A stretch of DNA of 64,000 nt from Pseudomonadota bacterium (GTDB lineage Bacteria > Pseudomonadota > Gammaproteobacteria > Burkholderiales > Chitinibacteraceae): assembly GCA_026399755.1 (NCBI GenBank), contig JAPLQI010000016.1, forward strand, positions 1 to 64,000, in the 5' to 3' direction. This document shows, piece by piece, positions 8,417 to 16,575 of this stretch. Numbering within the stretch: the stretch's first letter is position 1; every line of letters begins with the position of its first letter. The notes below the pieces were generated by a model. The model had not been told where the DNA came from, did not search any database, and worked only from the letters and a program-made list of their open reading frames with translations. A program made the translations under genes and the position numbers.

Positions 8417-8845
8417 TTGTATACCTCCTCAGCACAAATTGCCTATGTACTCAATGGACGGCTGGCTGAAGGGCTTCGGTTCTATTTATTGTTTTGAACA
8501 TTAAAGATAACGGCGATGTTATGCGGCTCGTTCCTTGTAAGTTCAGACAGCGTCCTCAAAAAATAATGGGTATGAGGATAAGTTTTTTGTTGGCGCTGTG
8601 TTTTATCTTGCTCACTTTTTAGCCGCTTAATTCTTAGCTCATCACTGTTCCTCCTCCCTTCTGCTTTACGCATTCTGCTGGCTAATCCATTGTCTTACGG
8701 CCTTATTGTTCCTCGCTTCAGCAAAAATTGCTCCCTTTTATGCTGTGTAAATTTGCACATAAATTGTTGCCGATTTTTGATAGTGGCCTATTTGAGTGGC
8801 GAATTAGTATGCAGTCTAAATCAGCATTTCATACGGCAGGTTGGC
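8417..8845. promoter_or_regulatory. Intergenic control region between riboswitch-btuB and eutS
   Basis: Divergent region of about 430 bp that must hold the promoter of the minus-strand B12 operon and that of the plus-strand eut operon. No convincing sigma70 or sigma54 box pair could be placed. Visible elements are a CRP-like palindrome at 8744-8759 and a short inverted repeat AGCAA-aaa-TTGCT at 8719-8731. A 63-codon minus frame at 8482-8673 has no ribosome-binding site and no family resemblance, and I do not call it a gene. Confidence 0.5.
8744..8759. promoter_or_regulatory. CRP-like operator in the eut promoter region
   Basis: TGTGTAAATTTGCACA is palindromic in its TGTG...CACA ends with the eight-base spacing of the CRP/Vfr consensus (TGTGA-N6-TCACA). 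It lies about 90 bp before the eutS start. Activation of eut by CRP-cAMP is a reasonable but unproved reading. Confidence 0.35.
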
Positions 8846-9181
8846 ATGGAAAAGGAAAGAATCATTCAGGAGTTTGTGCCCGGCAAGCAGGTGACGCTGG
8901 CGCATTTGATTTCACATCCAACCGAAGAGCTAGCCAAAAAAATTGGCGTGCCAACGGCTGAGGCGATTGGAATCATGACGCTCACTCCGGGTGAAACCGC
9001 AATGATCGCCGGTGATTTTGCCAGCAAGGCTGCCAATATTCAGATCGGGTTTTTAGATCGTTTCTCAGGTGCGCTCGTGATTTACGGATCAACAGGGGCG
9101 GTAGAGGAAGCCTTAAATCAAACCATTCTTGGCCTGCAACGTGTGCTTGGCTACACCATTTGCGTACAGACGCGCAGCTAA
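8846..9181 (+). CDS. eutS: Microcompartment shell protein EutS
   Basis: 111-residue BMC-domain protein with circular permutation, forming bent hexamers in the ethanolamine microcompartment shell. ATG 8846 gives [20 protein letters not shown], which aligns with the family N-terminus and matches the family length exactly; the frame is open further upstream but the extension is cysteine-rich and unrelated. [20 protein letters not shown] and [20 protein letters not shown] are characteristic. First gene of the eut operon; its stop TAA overlaps the eutP ATG (TAATG, 9179-9183). Confidence 0.95.
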   Translation: MEKERIIQEFVPGKQVTLAHLISHPTEELAKKIGVPTAEAIGIMTLTPGETAMIAGDFASKAANIQIGFLDRFSGALVIYGSTGAVEEALNQTILGLQRVLGYTICVQTRS

Positions 9182-9666
9182 TGCAGACGACGATTCGTTA
9201 CGCCATGGTGGGCTCTGTTGCCGCAGGTAAATCAACCTTGTTTCATGCCTTGCAGGGCGATGGGCTGGTGGCACAAAAAACCCAAGCATTGGAATTTGAT
9301 GGCAAGGGTGGGGTGGATACGCCGGGTGAGTTTTTTAATCATCCTCGTCTCTATAGCGCCTTGATCAATACCGTGAATGATGTGGATGTCTTGGTGTATG
9401 TGCATGCCGCTAATGATATGCAGTATCGAATGCCGCCGGGTTTGCTGAGTGTGTATGGCGGTAAGCGGGTGCTGGGTGTGATTAGCCAAATAGATTTAGA
9501 CGATGCTGATCCTGATGCCGTTGAAGCCATGCTGCACGAACATGGATTTGTGGGCGAAATTTTCCAAGTTTCCAGTTATTGGCCTGAAACGGTGGCCGCA
9601 CTGAAATCCTCTCTCATGGGTAGTACGAATAAAGACTGCCTACCGCAAGGAGCTATTAGAGTATGA
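9181..9666 (+). CDS. eutP: EutP, GTPase-like protein/acetate kinase of the eut operon
   Basis: 161 residues. Walker A GSVAAGKST (residues 11-19), a G3-like DTPGEFF and a G4-like SQIDLDD identify the EutP/PduV small GTPase-like family; Salmonella EutP has been reported to have acetate kinase activity, which would capture ATP from acetyl-phosphate made by EutD. Start at ATG 9181 is coupled to the eutS stop; a longer frame from 9160 lies inside eutS and is not needed. Ends with ATGA overlap into eutQ. Confidence 0.93.
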   Translation: MQTTIRYAMVGSVAAGKSTLFHALQGDGLVAQKTQALEFDGKGGVDTPGEFFNHPRLYSALINTVNDVDVLVYVHAANDMQYRMPPGLLSVYGGKRVLGVISQIDLDDADPDAVEAMLHEHGFVGEIFQVSSYWPETVAALKSSLMGSTNKDCLPQGAIRV

Positions 9667-10397
9667 AGCAATTAATCACCGCCGACGCCCTGCGTACCGC
9701 ACACGCCGAAGGCAAAACGAGTATCGAAATTACCCTGCCAGATTGCATTGTGACGGCAGAAGCTCGCATGGTTGCAGAGCGCTTAGGGGTTGAGATTATT
9801 GAAGTGCTTGCGAGTAAAGCACCCGTTTCGATTGCTAGCTCTGCGCAGGTGACTTCAGCCGCTACTCCTGCAACTGAGCATGAAGCCACGCTCGCAGCAA
9901 TTCGCCAAGCCGTATTGGCGCAGTTGCCTGCAGGTAGCGTGCCGGAAAACGTGATCGATCAATTGGTGCGCAAAGTGGCGGCAGAGCAAGCAACTGCGGC
10001 CACGGCATCGACTGCTTCGGCTATGGCTGGCTATGAATCAATTACTTTAAAAAGCGGCATTAAGCGTGTGACGGGCAGCTCGGTAAAAATGGGCTTGCTT
10101 GAGGGGGCAGGCGCGAATCAGATCGGGATTGCCGATGTGATTACCGGTGCTGACGGCAGCACGATGGCGGCTGGCTTTATGCAATGGGAAAACAGCTTTT
10201 TTCCATGGACGCTGCGCTACGACGAGATCGATATCGTGCTGGATGGCGAGCTGCATATTCGCTGCGATGGCGAAACAGCCATTGCCAAGGCCGGTGATGT
10301 AATTTTTATTCCGAAGAATTCCAGTATCGAATTTGGCACGCCAAGCAAAGTGTCCTTTTTATACGTGGCTTATCCGGCGAATTGGCAAGATTGCTAA
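9663..10397 (+). CDS. eutQ: EutQ, cupin-domain acetate kinase
   Basis: 244 residues. The C-terminal half is a cupin barrel (GELHIRCDGETAIAKAGDVI, then FIPKNSSIEFGTPSKVSFLY), as in Salmonella EutQ, which is reported to be an acetate kinase. Between them an Ala/Thr-rich stretch (residues 60-120) with a short helix (VIDQLVRKVAAEQA) resembles a flexible linker plus targeting helix. The first 45 residues (ITADALRTAHAEGKTSIEI...) match the N-terminus of EutT next door in pattern. Overlaps the eutP stop by ATGA. Confidence 0.93.
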   Translation: MKQLITADALRTAHAEGKTSIEITLPDCIVTAEARMVAERLGVEIIEVLASKAPVSIASSAQVTSAATPATEHEATLAAIRQAVLAQLPAGSVPENVIDQLVRKVAAEQATAATASTASAMAGYESITLKSGIKRVTGSSVKMGLLEGAGANQIGIADVITGADGSTMAAGFMQWENSFFPWTLRYDEIDIVLDGELHIRCDGETAIAKAGDVIFIPKNSSIEFGTPSKVSFLYVAYPANWQDC

Positions 10398-10409
10398 GGA
10401 GTTTGACGC

Positions 10410-11228
10410 ATGATGACCTTCATTACTGAAGACTGGCTGCGTGAGCACTTTGGCCGCGCCACAGGCACCGAGATTCAACTTCCCGCGAATGCGCGGCTTA
10501 CGCCAGCGGCGCGCTCTTTAATTGAAGATCGCCATTTAGTTGTGAAGTTTATCAATGCAGACGGCAGTGTATTTGTAGAGCAGGCCGACGCAGATGGAAA
10601 AGTCGTCCTCGCGCCGGTCCATGTATTGACGGGCGATGCAGAGCACCACGCCGCGCATTGCGCCCTGTGCCAGCAAGTTGTTACACGTAAATCCGCCGCG
10701 ATGACGCATTTGAATGCCGACACGATGGTGGCCAAAAATGATGAGCGTATCCGTTTACGTGGCTTACTCGATAGCACCATCGCCTTGGCGATTTGGGCAC
10801 AAACAGAGTTTGATCCTCAGGGCAGGCGCAAGGCGCTGGCGTATATGCTCGCCGATATCCGTTCATGGCTAGGCAATGTTTTACGTGCCGAGGTGACCGG
10901 GGAGCAGGTGTCGGCTATTTCGATGGGTGAGTTAAATGAAGCGCGAATTCACGCCCTATCGCATCAGCCATTAAAAGAGCTGGGTCACGATCATATCGTT
11001 CCTGCGCTTGAGCATGGGGCAAGCATTGCCAAGCTTAATTTACTACGTGCACGGATACGTGAATGCGAAGTTCAGGCGGCAGACCTTTATATGGATCGTG
11101 ATTTTGAGCTGGTCCGGCCCGATATTTTGCAAGCACTCAACCGGCTTTCCAGCGCGGTTTATGTGCTGATGATTTTGGTTCTGCTGCAAGAAGCAGGCAA
11201 ACCTTTGCCTAATTTGGGAGGCCATTGA
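10410..11228 (+). CDS. eutT: EutT, ATP:cob(I)alamin adenosyltransferase
   Basis: 272 residues. Supplies adenosylcobalamin to ethanolamine ammonia-lyase inside or at the microcompartment. Salmonella EutT carries a metal-binding HX11CCX2C motif; here the matching positions are H71, H83, C84 and C87, i.e. HX11HCX2C, so the first Cys is a His. The C-terminal helical bundle has DSTIALAIWAQTEFDPQG and ISMGELNEARIHALSHQPLK as in the cobalamin adenosyltransferase-like Pfam family. AAGGAG lies eight bases before the double ATG. The N-terminal 45 residues share a pattern with EutQ. Confidence 0.93.
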   Translation: MMTFITEDWLREHFGRATGTEIQLPANARLTPAARSLIEDRHLVVKFINADGSVFVEQADADGKVVLAPVHVLTGDAEHHAAHCALCQQVVTRKSAAMTHLNADTMVAKNDERIRLRGLLDSTIALAIWAQTEFDPQGRRKALAYMLADIRSWLGNVLRAEVTGEQVSAISMGELNEARIHALSHQPLKELGHDHIVPALEHGASIAKLNLLRARIRECEVQAADLYMDRDFELVRPDILQALNRLSSAVYVLMILVLLQEAGKPLPNLGGH

Positions 11229-12256
11229 TGACTTTGTTAGACCAATGCCGCGCCGCAGCCTTAGTGAGTCCTGCGCGTTTGGTGTTTCCAGACAGCCTTG
11301 ACGCCAGAAGCGTGCGTGCAGCGTTTTATTTAGCCGAAGCAGGCTATGCGCAGCCGATATTACTGGGCAACCCTTTTGAAATGCGGGCGTTTTGTCATCA
11401 AGAGCATCTGCCGCTTGGGCGAGTCCCGATGATAGATCCGCAAACATCGGCCAGATTACCCACGTATATCGCAGCCCTTGCTGAGCGTATGCCAGGCAAG
11501 AGCGAAGCAGAGTTAGCTACTTTATTGAAAGACCCATTGTGGTTTGCCGGAGCGATGCTCATGGCGGGGGATGTGGATTGCGTGGTGGGCGGTAATCATT
11601 CCCCAACTAGCAATGTATTGCGCGCGGCTTTACGCGTAGTGGGCTTGGCTGAAGGCAATAAAACCGTGTCTTCGATCTTTTTTATGTTGCCGCCAGATGA
11701 TGGCCAACCTTTGGTCTTTACCGATTGTGGTGTGGTGCCGCATCCAACGCCTGCACAGCTCTCTGATATTGCCATTAGCGCCGCAGATAGTTATCGCCGC
11801 GTTACAGGGCTAGAGCCTCATATCGCCATGTTGTCGTTTTCGACTTTGGGTAGTGCGCGCCATGCCTCGGTTGATGCGGTGCGAGAAGCCACCCGTTTGG
11901 TGCGTGAGCGCCGGCCTGATTTAAGCGTCGATGGTGAGCTGCAATTTGATGCCGCCATGGTGCCGGAAGTCGCCGCGCAAAAAGCCAAAGATAGCCCAGT
12001 GGCTGGGCGTGCCAATGTGCTGGTTTTTCCTAGCTTAGAAGCGGGCAATATCGGCTACAAAATTGCCCAGCGCATGGGCGCATATACGGCGCTAGGCCCA
12101 ATGATTCAGGGGCTGCGCCTGCCTTACCACGATTTGTCGCGTGGCTGTACTGCCGAAGATATGGTGCAAGTTAGCCTGCTGGCAATGAAGATGGCCCAAT
12201 CGGGTGACGCACGATCACAGCCAAGTTTGGCCGTGGCCGAGCCCGCTCGAAGTTAA
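11228..12256 (+). CDS. eutD: EutD, phosphate acetyltransferase
   Basis: 342 residues. Converts acetyl-CoA from EutE to acetyl-phosphate, recycling CoA within the compartment. The PTA signature SFSTLGSARHASVDAVREA and GELQFDAAMVPEVAAQKA are present; GGNHSPTSNVLRAALRVVG and TDCGVVPHPTPAQLSDIA match the EutD subgroup. ATG 11228 overlaps the eutT stop (TGATG) and has GGGAGG upstream; an in-frame TTG one codon earlier is less likely. Confidence 0.94.
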   Translation: MTLLDQCRAAALVSPARLVFPDSLDARSVRAAFYLAEAGYAQPILLGNPFEMRAFCHQEHLPLGRVPMIDPQTSARLPTYIAALAERMPGKSEAELATLLKDPLWFAGAMLMAGDVDCVVGGNHSPTSNVLRAALRVVGLAEGNKTVSSIFFMLPPDDGQPLVFTDCGVVPHPTPAQLSDIAISAADSYRRVTGLEPHIAMLSFSTLGSARHASVDAVREATRLVRERRPDLSVDGELQFDAAMVPEVAAQKAKDSPVAGRANVLVFPSLEAGNIGYKIAQRMGAYTALGPMIQGLRLPYHDLSRGCTAEDMVQVSLLAMKMAQSGDARSQPSLAVAEPARS

Positions 12257-12292
12257 TTTTTTTAGATTTAACCACCCTTAAGGAGTTTGAAA

Positions 12293-12583
12293 ATGGAAGC
12301 ACTTGGCATGATTGAAACACGCGGTATGGTCGCTCTGATTGAAGCTTCCGATGCGATGGTAAAAGCGGCTCGTGTAAAGCTAGTCGGTGTGAAAAGCATC
12401 GGTGGCGGTTTAGTGACAGCCATGGTTCGTGGTGATGTGGCTGCATGTAAAGCGGCGACAGATGCAGGTGCGGCAGCGGCTCAGCGTATTGGCGAGTTGG
12501 TTTCTGTACACGTCATTCCTCGCCCGCATTCTGACTTGGAAGATATTTTTCCAATCAAAATGGATAGCAAAGATTTCGACTGA
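12293..12583 (+). CDS. eutM: EutM, major hexameric shell protein
   Basis: 96-residue canonical BMC-H protein: [40 protein letters not shown] and [20 protein letters not shown], ending in a short acidic tail. These pack as flat hexagonal shell facets with a small central pore. ATG 12293 follows AGGAG (12281-12285) at seven bases; the TTG at 12287 would add two residues and is not supported. Followed by a strong hairpin before eutN. Confidence 0.96.
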   Translation: MEALGMIETRGMVALIEASDAMVKAARVKLVGVKSIGGGLVTAMVRGDVAACKAATDAGAAAAQRIGELVSVHVIPRPHSDLEDIFPIKMDSKDFD

Positions 12584-12598
12584 TCTAGAAATACTGCC

Positions 12599-12622
12599 GG
12601 TGCGCTAAGGCGCGTCGGCTCA
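12599..12622 (+). promoter_or_regulatory. 10-bp stem-loop between eutM and eutN
   Basis: GCCGGTGCGC-TAAG-GCGCGTCGGC forms ten consecutive pairs (two G-U) with a tetraloop. No T-run follows, so it is not an intrinsic terminator. It lies directly behind the gene for the most abundant shell protein, in the longest gap of the operon (129 bp), suggesting a 3'-protective or processing hairpin that raises eutM transcript level. Confidence 0.6.
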
Positions 12623-12712
12623 CCTTGCTCTCGATTTCCCTCTGAATTTTAGAAGTGCCGAAATAGCAGGCAGGGAATCGCTTTGTCTAATTTTTATGAA
12701 TTGGAGCTCGTT

Positions 12713-12997
12713 ATGAGGCTTGGTGTAGTCGTTGGGCAGGTTGTTTCAACTGTTAAACATGCCGCTTTAACGCGTGAGCGCTTGTTGTTAGTGAAGATGA
12801 TTGATGCCAATGGTGTGCCCAGTGGTGAGATGCATGTTGCTGCAGACAGTATCGGTGGTGGTAATGGCGAATGGGTGCTGCTGGTTTCTGGTAGCTCGGC
12901 TCGTGAGTCGACCAACGATGGCGCTCCGGTCGATTTATGTGTCGTGGGCATTATTGATGAAGTCGTACTTGATGGTGCTGTGGCTTATCACAAGTAA
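12713..12997 (+). CDS. eutN: EutN, pentameric vertex protein
   Basis: 94 residues of the BMC-P (EutN/CcmL) family that cap shell vertices. MRLGVVVGQVVSTVKHAALT, LLVKMIDANGVPSGEM and AADSIGGGNGEWVLLVSGSS are family hallmarks, ending VDLCVVGIIDEVVLDG. ATG 12713 lies six bases after GGAG and gives the standard N-terminus; an upstream in-frame TTG at 12683 would add ten residues. Confidence 0.95.
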   Translation: MRLGVVVGQVVSTVKHAALTRERLLLVKMIDANGVPSGEMHVAADSIGGGNGEWVLLVSGSSARESTNDGAPVDLCVVGIIDEVVLDGAVAYHK

Positions 12998-13030
12998 GCC
13001 CGTGCTTGAGTACAGAACAGGAGATAGATT

Positions 13031-14449
13031 GTGGATTTGAAAGCGAAGGAAATAGAACAGGTTGTTCGAGCGGTGATTGCCTCGATGCAACCAGCCTCTG
13101 CCGTAGTAGCGGCCCCTGTAGCAAAGCTGCCCGCTGGCGTGTTTGCTGAACTTGACGACGCTGTTGCCGCCGCAATCGAAGCCCAAAAAGCATTATCTAC
13201 TGTTTCGATGCGTCGCTTAGTTGTGGCGGCGATTCGCAGCGCTGGCGAAGCCTATGCGACAGAGTTGGCCGAAATGGCTGTGGCTGAAACCGGCATGGGC
13301 CGTGTGGATGACAAGATTACCAAGAATATTTCTCAAGCCCGCCTTACTCCAGGCGTGGAATGTTTAGAAGCCAAAGTGCTGACTGGCGATGATGGCCTCA
13401 CCATTATCGAAAACGCCGCATGGGGGGTGATTGCCTCTGTAACGCCATCCACCAACCCTGCCGCCACCGTAATTAACAACGCGATCAGCATGATTTCTGC
13501 AGGCAATGCCGTGGTGTTCGCCCCGCATCCAGCCGCTAAGAAAACCTCGCAACGCGCTATTACCGTTTTGAATGAAGCCATTGTGGCGGCGGGCGGCCCG
13601 GCCAATACGCTGGTAACGATTGCCAAGCCAACCCTCGAAGCTGCTCAGCGCTTATTTAAATATCCGGGCATTCATTTATTGGTGGTGACTGGCGGTGAAG
13701 CGGTGGTCGATGCCGCACGCTCCATTACCGATAAACGCTTGATTGCGGCAGGTGCAGGTAATCCACCCGTGGTGGTGGATGAAACGGCCGATCTTGCCCG
13801 CGCAGGTCAGAGCATTGTTTGGGGCGCCTCGTTTGATAACAACATGATCTGTGTGCTGGAAAAAGAAGTGATCGTGGTGGATAGCGTGTGCGACGCGCTA
13901 AAAAGCGAGATGAAAAAAAATAAAGCCGTTGAATTGACGGCCGAGCAAGCAGAGCGTTTGCAAAAAGTATTGCTGACCAAGGTCGATGAAAGCGGCCACG
14001 GCACGGTGAGCCGTGATTGGGTGGGCCGTGACGCCACCAAGATTGCTGCCGCGATTGGCCTCGATGTACCTGCCGATACGCGTTTGCTCTTTGTAGAAAC
14101 ATCCGCCAATCACCCCTTCGCCGTGACCGAGCTAATGATGCCCGTGCTGCCGGTGATTCGCGCGCCAAACGTGAATGCCGCAATTGATCTGGCCGTGAAA
14201 TTAGAAGGCGGCTGCCGTCATACCGCAGGGATGCATTCCAGCAATATCGACAATTTGGATCGCATGGCCAATGCCGTGAATACCAGCATCTTTGTAAAAA
14301 ATGGCCCGCATTTGGCCGGTTTAGGTTTTGGGGGTGAAGGCTGGACCACGATGACGATTTCCACCCCGACCGGTGAAGGCGTTACCTCGGCGCGCAGCTT
14401 TGTTCGTCTGCGCCGCTGTGTGATGGCCGGCAATTTCCGCATCGTGTGA
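13031..14449 (+). CDS. eutE: EutE, acetaldehyde dehydrogenase (CoA-acylating)
   Basis: 472 residues, GTG start after AGGAGATA. Oxidises acetaldehyde released by EutBC to acetyl-CoA with NAD. The catalytic cysteine is in SFDNNMICVLEKEVIVVD (Cys274); nucleotide-binding and glycine motifs VTGGEAVVDAARS and AAGAGNPPVVVDETADLARA are intact. The first ~20 residues (LKAKEIEQVVRAVIASM) form an amphipathic helix followed by an Ala/Pro linker, the usual encapsulation peptide for entry into the microcompartment. Confidence 0.95.
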   Translation: MDLKAKEIEQVVRAVIASMQPASAVVAAPVAKLPAGVFAELDDAVAAAIEAQKALSTVSMRRLVVAAIRSAGEAYATELAEMAVAETGMGRVDDKITKNISQARLTPGVECLEAKVLTGDDGLTIIENAAWGVIASVTPSTNPAATVINNAISMISAGNAVVFAPHPAAKKTSQRAITVLNEAIVAAGGPANTLVTIAKPTLEAAQRLFKYPGIHLLVVTGGEAVVDAARSITDKRLIAAGAGNPPVVVDETADLARAGQSIVWGASFDNNMICVLEKEVIVVDSVCDALKSEMKKNKAVELTAEQAERLQKVLLTKVDESGHGTVSRDWVGRDATKIAAAIGLDVPADTRLLFVETSANHPFAVTELMMPVLPVIRAPNVNAAIDLAVKLEGGCRHTAGMHSSNIDNLDRMANAVNTSIFVKNGPHLAGLGFGGEGWTTMTISTPTGEGVTSARSFVRLRRCVMAGNFRIV

Positions 14450-14453
14450 TGAG

Positions 14454-15314
14454 ATGACCACCATGATTCCTCGTGATATTCAAAGCTGGTTACAGCCTCG
14501 TTTAGATTTAGCGCATGCCTTACTGAACGATGCAACGCCTACCGAGGCAGAGCCCGTGATGGCCCTAGGGATTGATTTAGGCACCAGCGATGTGGTGTCG
14601 ATGGTGGTCGATCAAAACGCCCAACCTTTGGCCGTGTGCCTCGATTGGGCGGATGTGGTGCGGGACGGCATTGTTTGGGATTTCTTTGGCGCAGTGACTA
14701 TCTTGCGACGTCATCTGGATGCCTTAGAAACCATCTTTGGCCAGCGTTTTAGCCATGCTGCCACCTCGTTTCCACCGGGTACGGACCCGCGAATTTCGGT
14801 CAATGTGCTGGAAGCCGCCGGGCTGAATGTGATTGGCGTTTGCGATGAGCCCTCAGCGGTGGCGCATCTGCTGCAGCTCGATCGCGCTGCGGTGGTGGAT
14901 ATTGGCGGCGGCACCACGGGGATTGCGGTGGTGGAAGCCGGGCGGGTGATTTACTCGGGTGATGAGCCTACGGGCGGCCATCATATTTCGCTGACGCTCG
15001 CAGGCAGTTTGCGCATGGCCTTAGAAGACGTCGATGTGATTAAAAAAACGCAGGGTAAAGACATCTGGCCGGTGGTAAAGCCGGTATTCGAAAAGATGAG
15101 CGATATCGTGCGTGATCATCTGGTGGGGCATGAGGTTGCAGATCTTTATCTGTCGGGCGGCTCTTGCACCATGCCGGGCGTGCAAGCGCTCTTTGCGCAT
15201 GAGTTTCCTAATCATCGAGTTCATCTGCCCCAACACCCTATTTATTTGACGCCACTGGCGATCGCTGCTTACGCCTTAAGCATCGTTGCAGAGGATGGAA
15301 ATGCCCATGTTTAA
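14454..15314 (+). CDS. eutJ: EutJ, actin/Hsp70-like chaperone of the eut operon
   Basis: 286 residues with the sugar-kinase/Hsp70/actin ATPase fold: phosphate-1 motif ALGIDLGTSDVVSMVVDQ (about residues 37-54), phosphate-2 AVVDIGGGTTGIAVVEAG, and adenosine motif YLSGGSCTMPGV. The biochemical role of EutJ is not settled; a chaperone function is usually assumed. Starts four bases behind the eutE stop; its 3' end overlaps the eutG start. Confidence 0.93.
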   Translation: MTTMIPRDIQSWLQPRLDLAHALLNDATPTEAEPVMALGIDLGTSDVVSMVVDQNAQPLAVCLDWADVVRDGIVWDFFGAVTILRRHLDALETIFGQRFSHAATSFPPGTDPRISVNVLEAAGLNVIGVCDEPSAVAHLLQLDRAAVVDIGGGTTGIAVVEAGRVIYSGDEPTGGHHISLTLAGSLRMALEDVDVIKKTQGKDIWPVVKPVFEKMSDIVRDHLVGHEVADLYLSGGSCTMPGVQALFAHEFPNHRVHLPQHPIYLTPLAIAAYALSIVAEDGNAHV

Positions 15315-16509
15315 TCAAAATGAGATGAATAGCGCGATCTATCAAACGATTGATTTGCTCAATGCGCAAACCGTGAGCGCTTTTAATGTGCCACCGACCA
15401 CCTTAATGGGGGCAGGAGCTGTTGCCAAAGTGGGGACCGCTTTAAGCCAACGTGGCATCGTGCGTGCCTTTGTTTTGATTGATGAGTTCTTATTAAAAAA
15501 CGGCTTGGCCGATGGCCTGTTCCGCTCGCTGGCGCGGCAAGGCATTGCTTATGAAGCGATGGCTTATCCTCAGGGCGAGCCAGATAGCGCAAAAGTGGAA
15601 GCCGCCTGTGCGCAGCTACGCGCCAGTGTTTGTGATGCAGTGATTGCGTTTGGTGGTGGCTCCGTATTGGACACGGCTAAGGCGATTGCGGTACTGGCTT
15701 TGCATCCTGAGCTGGTCGTGGCTCAACTGGTTGACCCTGCCAATATCAGCCGTGGCCGCTTGCCACTGATTGCTATTCCAACGACTGCCGGTACGGGCTC
15801 AGAAGCCAGCAATGTCTCGGTGGTTACAGATTCTATTACCCATATCAAGCAGCTGATCTTGCATGAAACCATGTTGCCTGATTTGGCGATTATTGATGCC
15901 AGCTTAACGCTTGCCGTGCCTGCGTCGCTAACGGCAGCAACCGGTGTAGATGCGCTGACGCATGCCATCGAAGCTTATGTGGCGCTGGGTGCTAATCCGC
16001 TGACACAGGCGCTGGCCTATCGCGCGATCAGCCTAATTGGTGATGCTTTGCCGATTGCGGTTGGGCAGGGGAATAACGCCGCCGCGCGTGAGGCCATGAT
16101 GCTGGGCTCTTATCTTGCGGGCATGGCGTTTTCTAATGCGGGCCTGGGTTTAACCCATGCGATGGCACATCAAATTGGCGCTCGTTATGGCATTCCTCAT
16201 GGCATGGCCAATGCCTTACTGCTGCCTTCGGTTATGCACTTTAACTGCTTAGTTTGTAAAAAATCCTATGGCGAATTGGGCTTGGCCTTGCTTGGGCATG
16301 CGCTTTCAGATCTTGAGCTAATCGCTGCCGTGCAAGCGCTGATTATAGAAGTTGGCCTGCCCGCCAGCTTACAAATTGCCGGTGTAAACCCCGATGATTT
16401 TGCAGAAATGGCCGATGCCGCCTTGATCGATGTGTGCGCTGCCAGCAATCCAAGGAGCGCAACACGCACGCAAATTATTGAGATTTATATGCACGCTTGG
16501 CAACGCTAA
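15301..16509 (+). CDS. eutG: EutG, iron-dependent alcohol dehydrogenase
   Basis: About 402 residues. Reduces acetaldehyde to ethanol, regenerating NAD for EutE. Group III Fe-ADH motifs: FGGGSVLDTAKAIAVLAL, IPTTAGTGSEASNVSVVTD, and metal ligands in GVDALTHAIEAYVALGANP and LTHAMAHQIGARYGIPHGMA. The start is ambiguous: ATGs at 15295, 15301 and 15307 all overlap the eutJ 3' end; AGAGGA at 15288-15293 is best spaced for 15301. An N-terminal extension (about 40 residues before the NAD-binding domain) could serve for compartment targeting. Confidence 0.94.
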   Translation: MPMFNQNEMNSAIYQTIDLLNAQTVSAFNVPPTTLMGAGAVAKVGTALSQRGIVRAFVLIDEFLLKNGLADGLFRSLARQGIAYEAMAYPQGEPDSAKVEAACAQLRASVCDAVIAFGGGSVLDTAKAIAVLALHPELVVAQLVDPANISRGRLPLIAIPTTAGTGSEASNVSVVTDSITHIKQLILHETMLPDLAIIDASLTLAVPASLTAATGVDALTHAIEAYVALGANPLTQALAYRAISLIGDALPIAVGQGNNAAAREAMMLGSYLAGMAFSNAGLGLTHAMAHQIGARYGIPHGMANALLLPSVMHFNCLVCKKSYGELGLALLGHALSDLELIAAVQALIIEVGLPASLQIAGVNPDDFAEMADAALIDVCAASNPRSATRTQIIEIYMHAWQR

Positions 16510-16575
16510 GACATCGATAAAAGGGCATCGCAGCCATGGTGGCTGTTCGGGCTTTGATCTAGAGGGGAAGTAAGC

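Noticed and set aside
8482-8673. 63-codon minus-strand frame between riboswitch and eutS
   Set aside because: No ribosome-binding site, low-complexity polar sequence and no family resemblance; lies in a regulatory region.
13333-14535. Several 60-150 codon minus-strand frames opposite eutE
   Set aside because: Arise from codon bias of eutE; sequence is low complexity and the operon is continuous on the plus strand.
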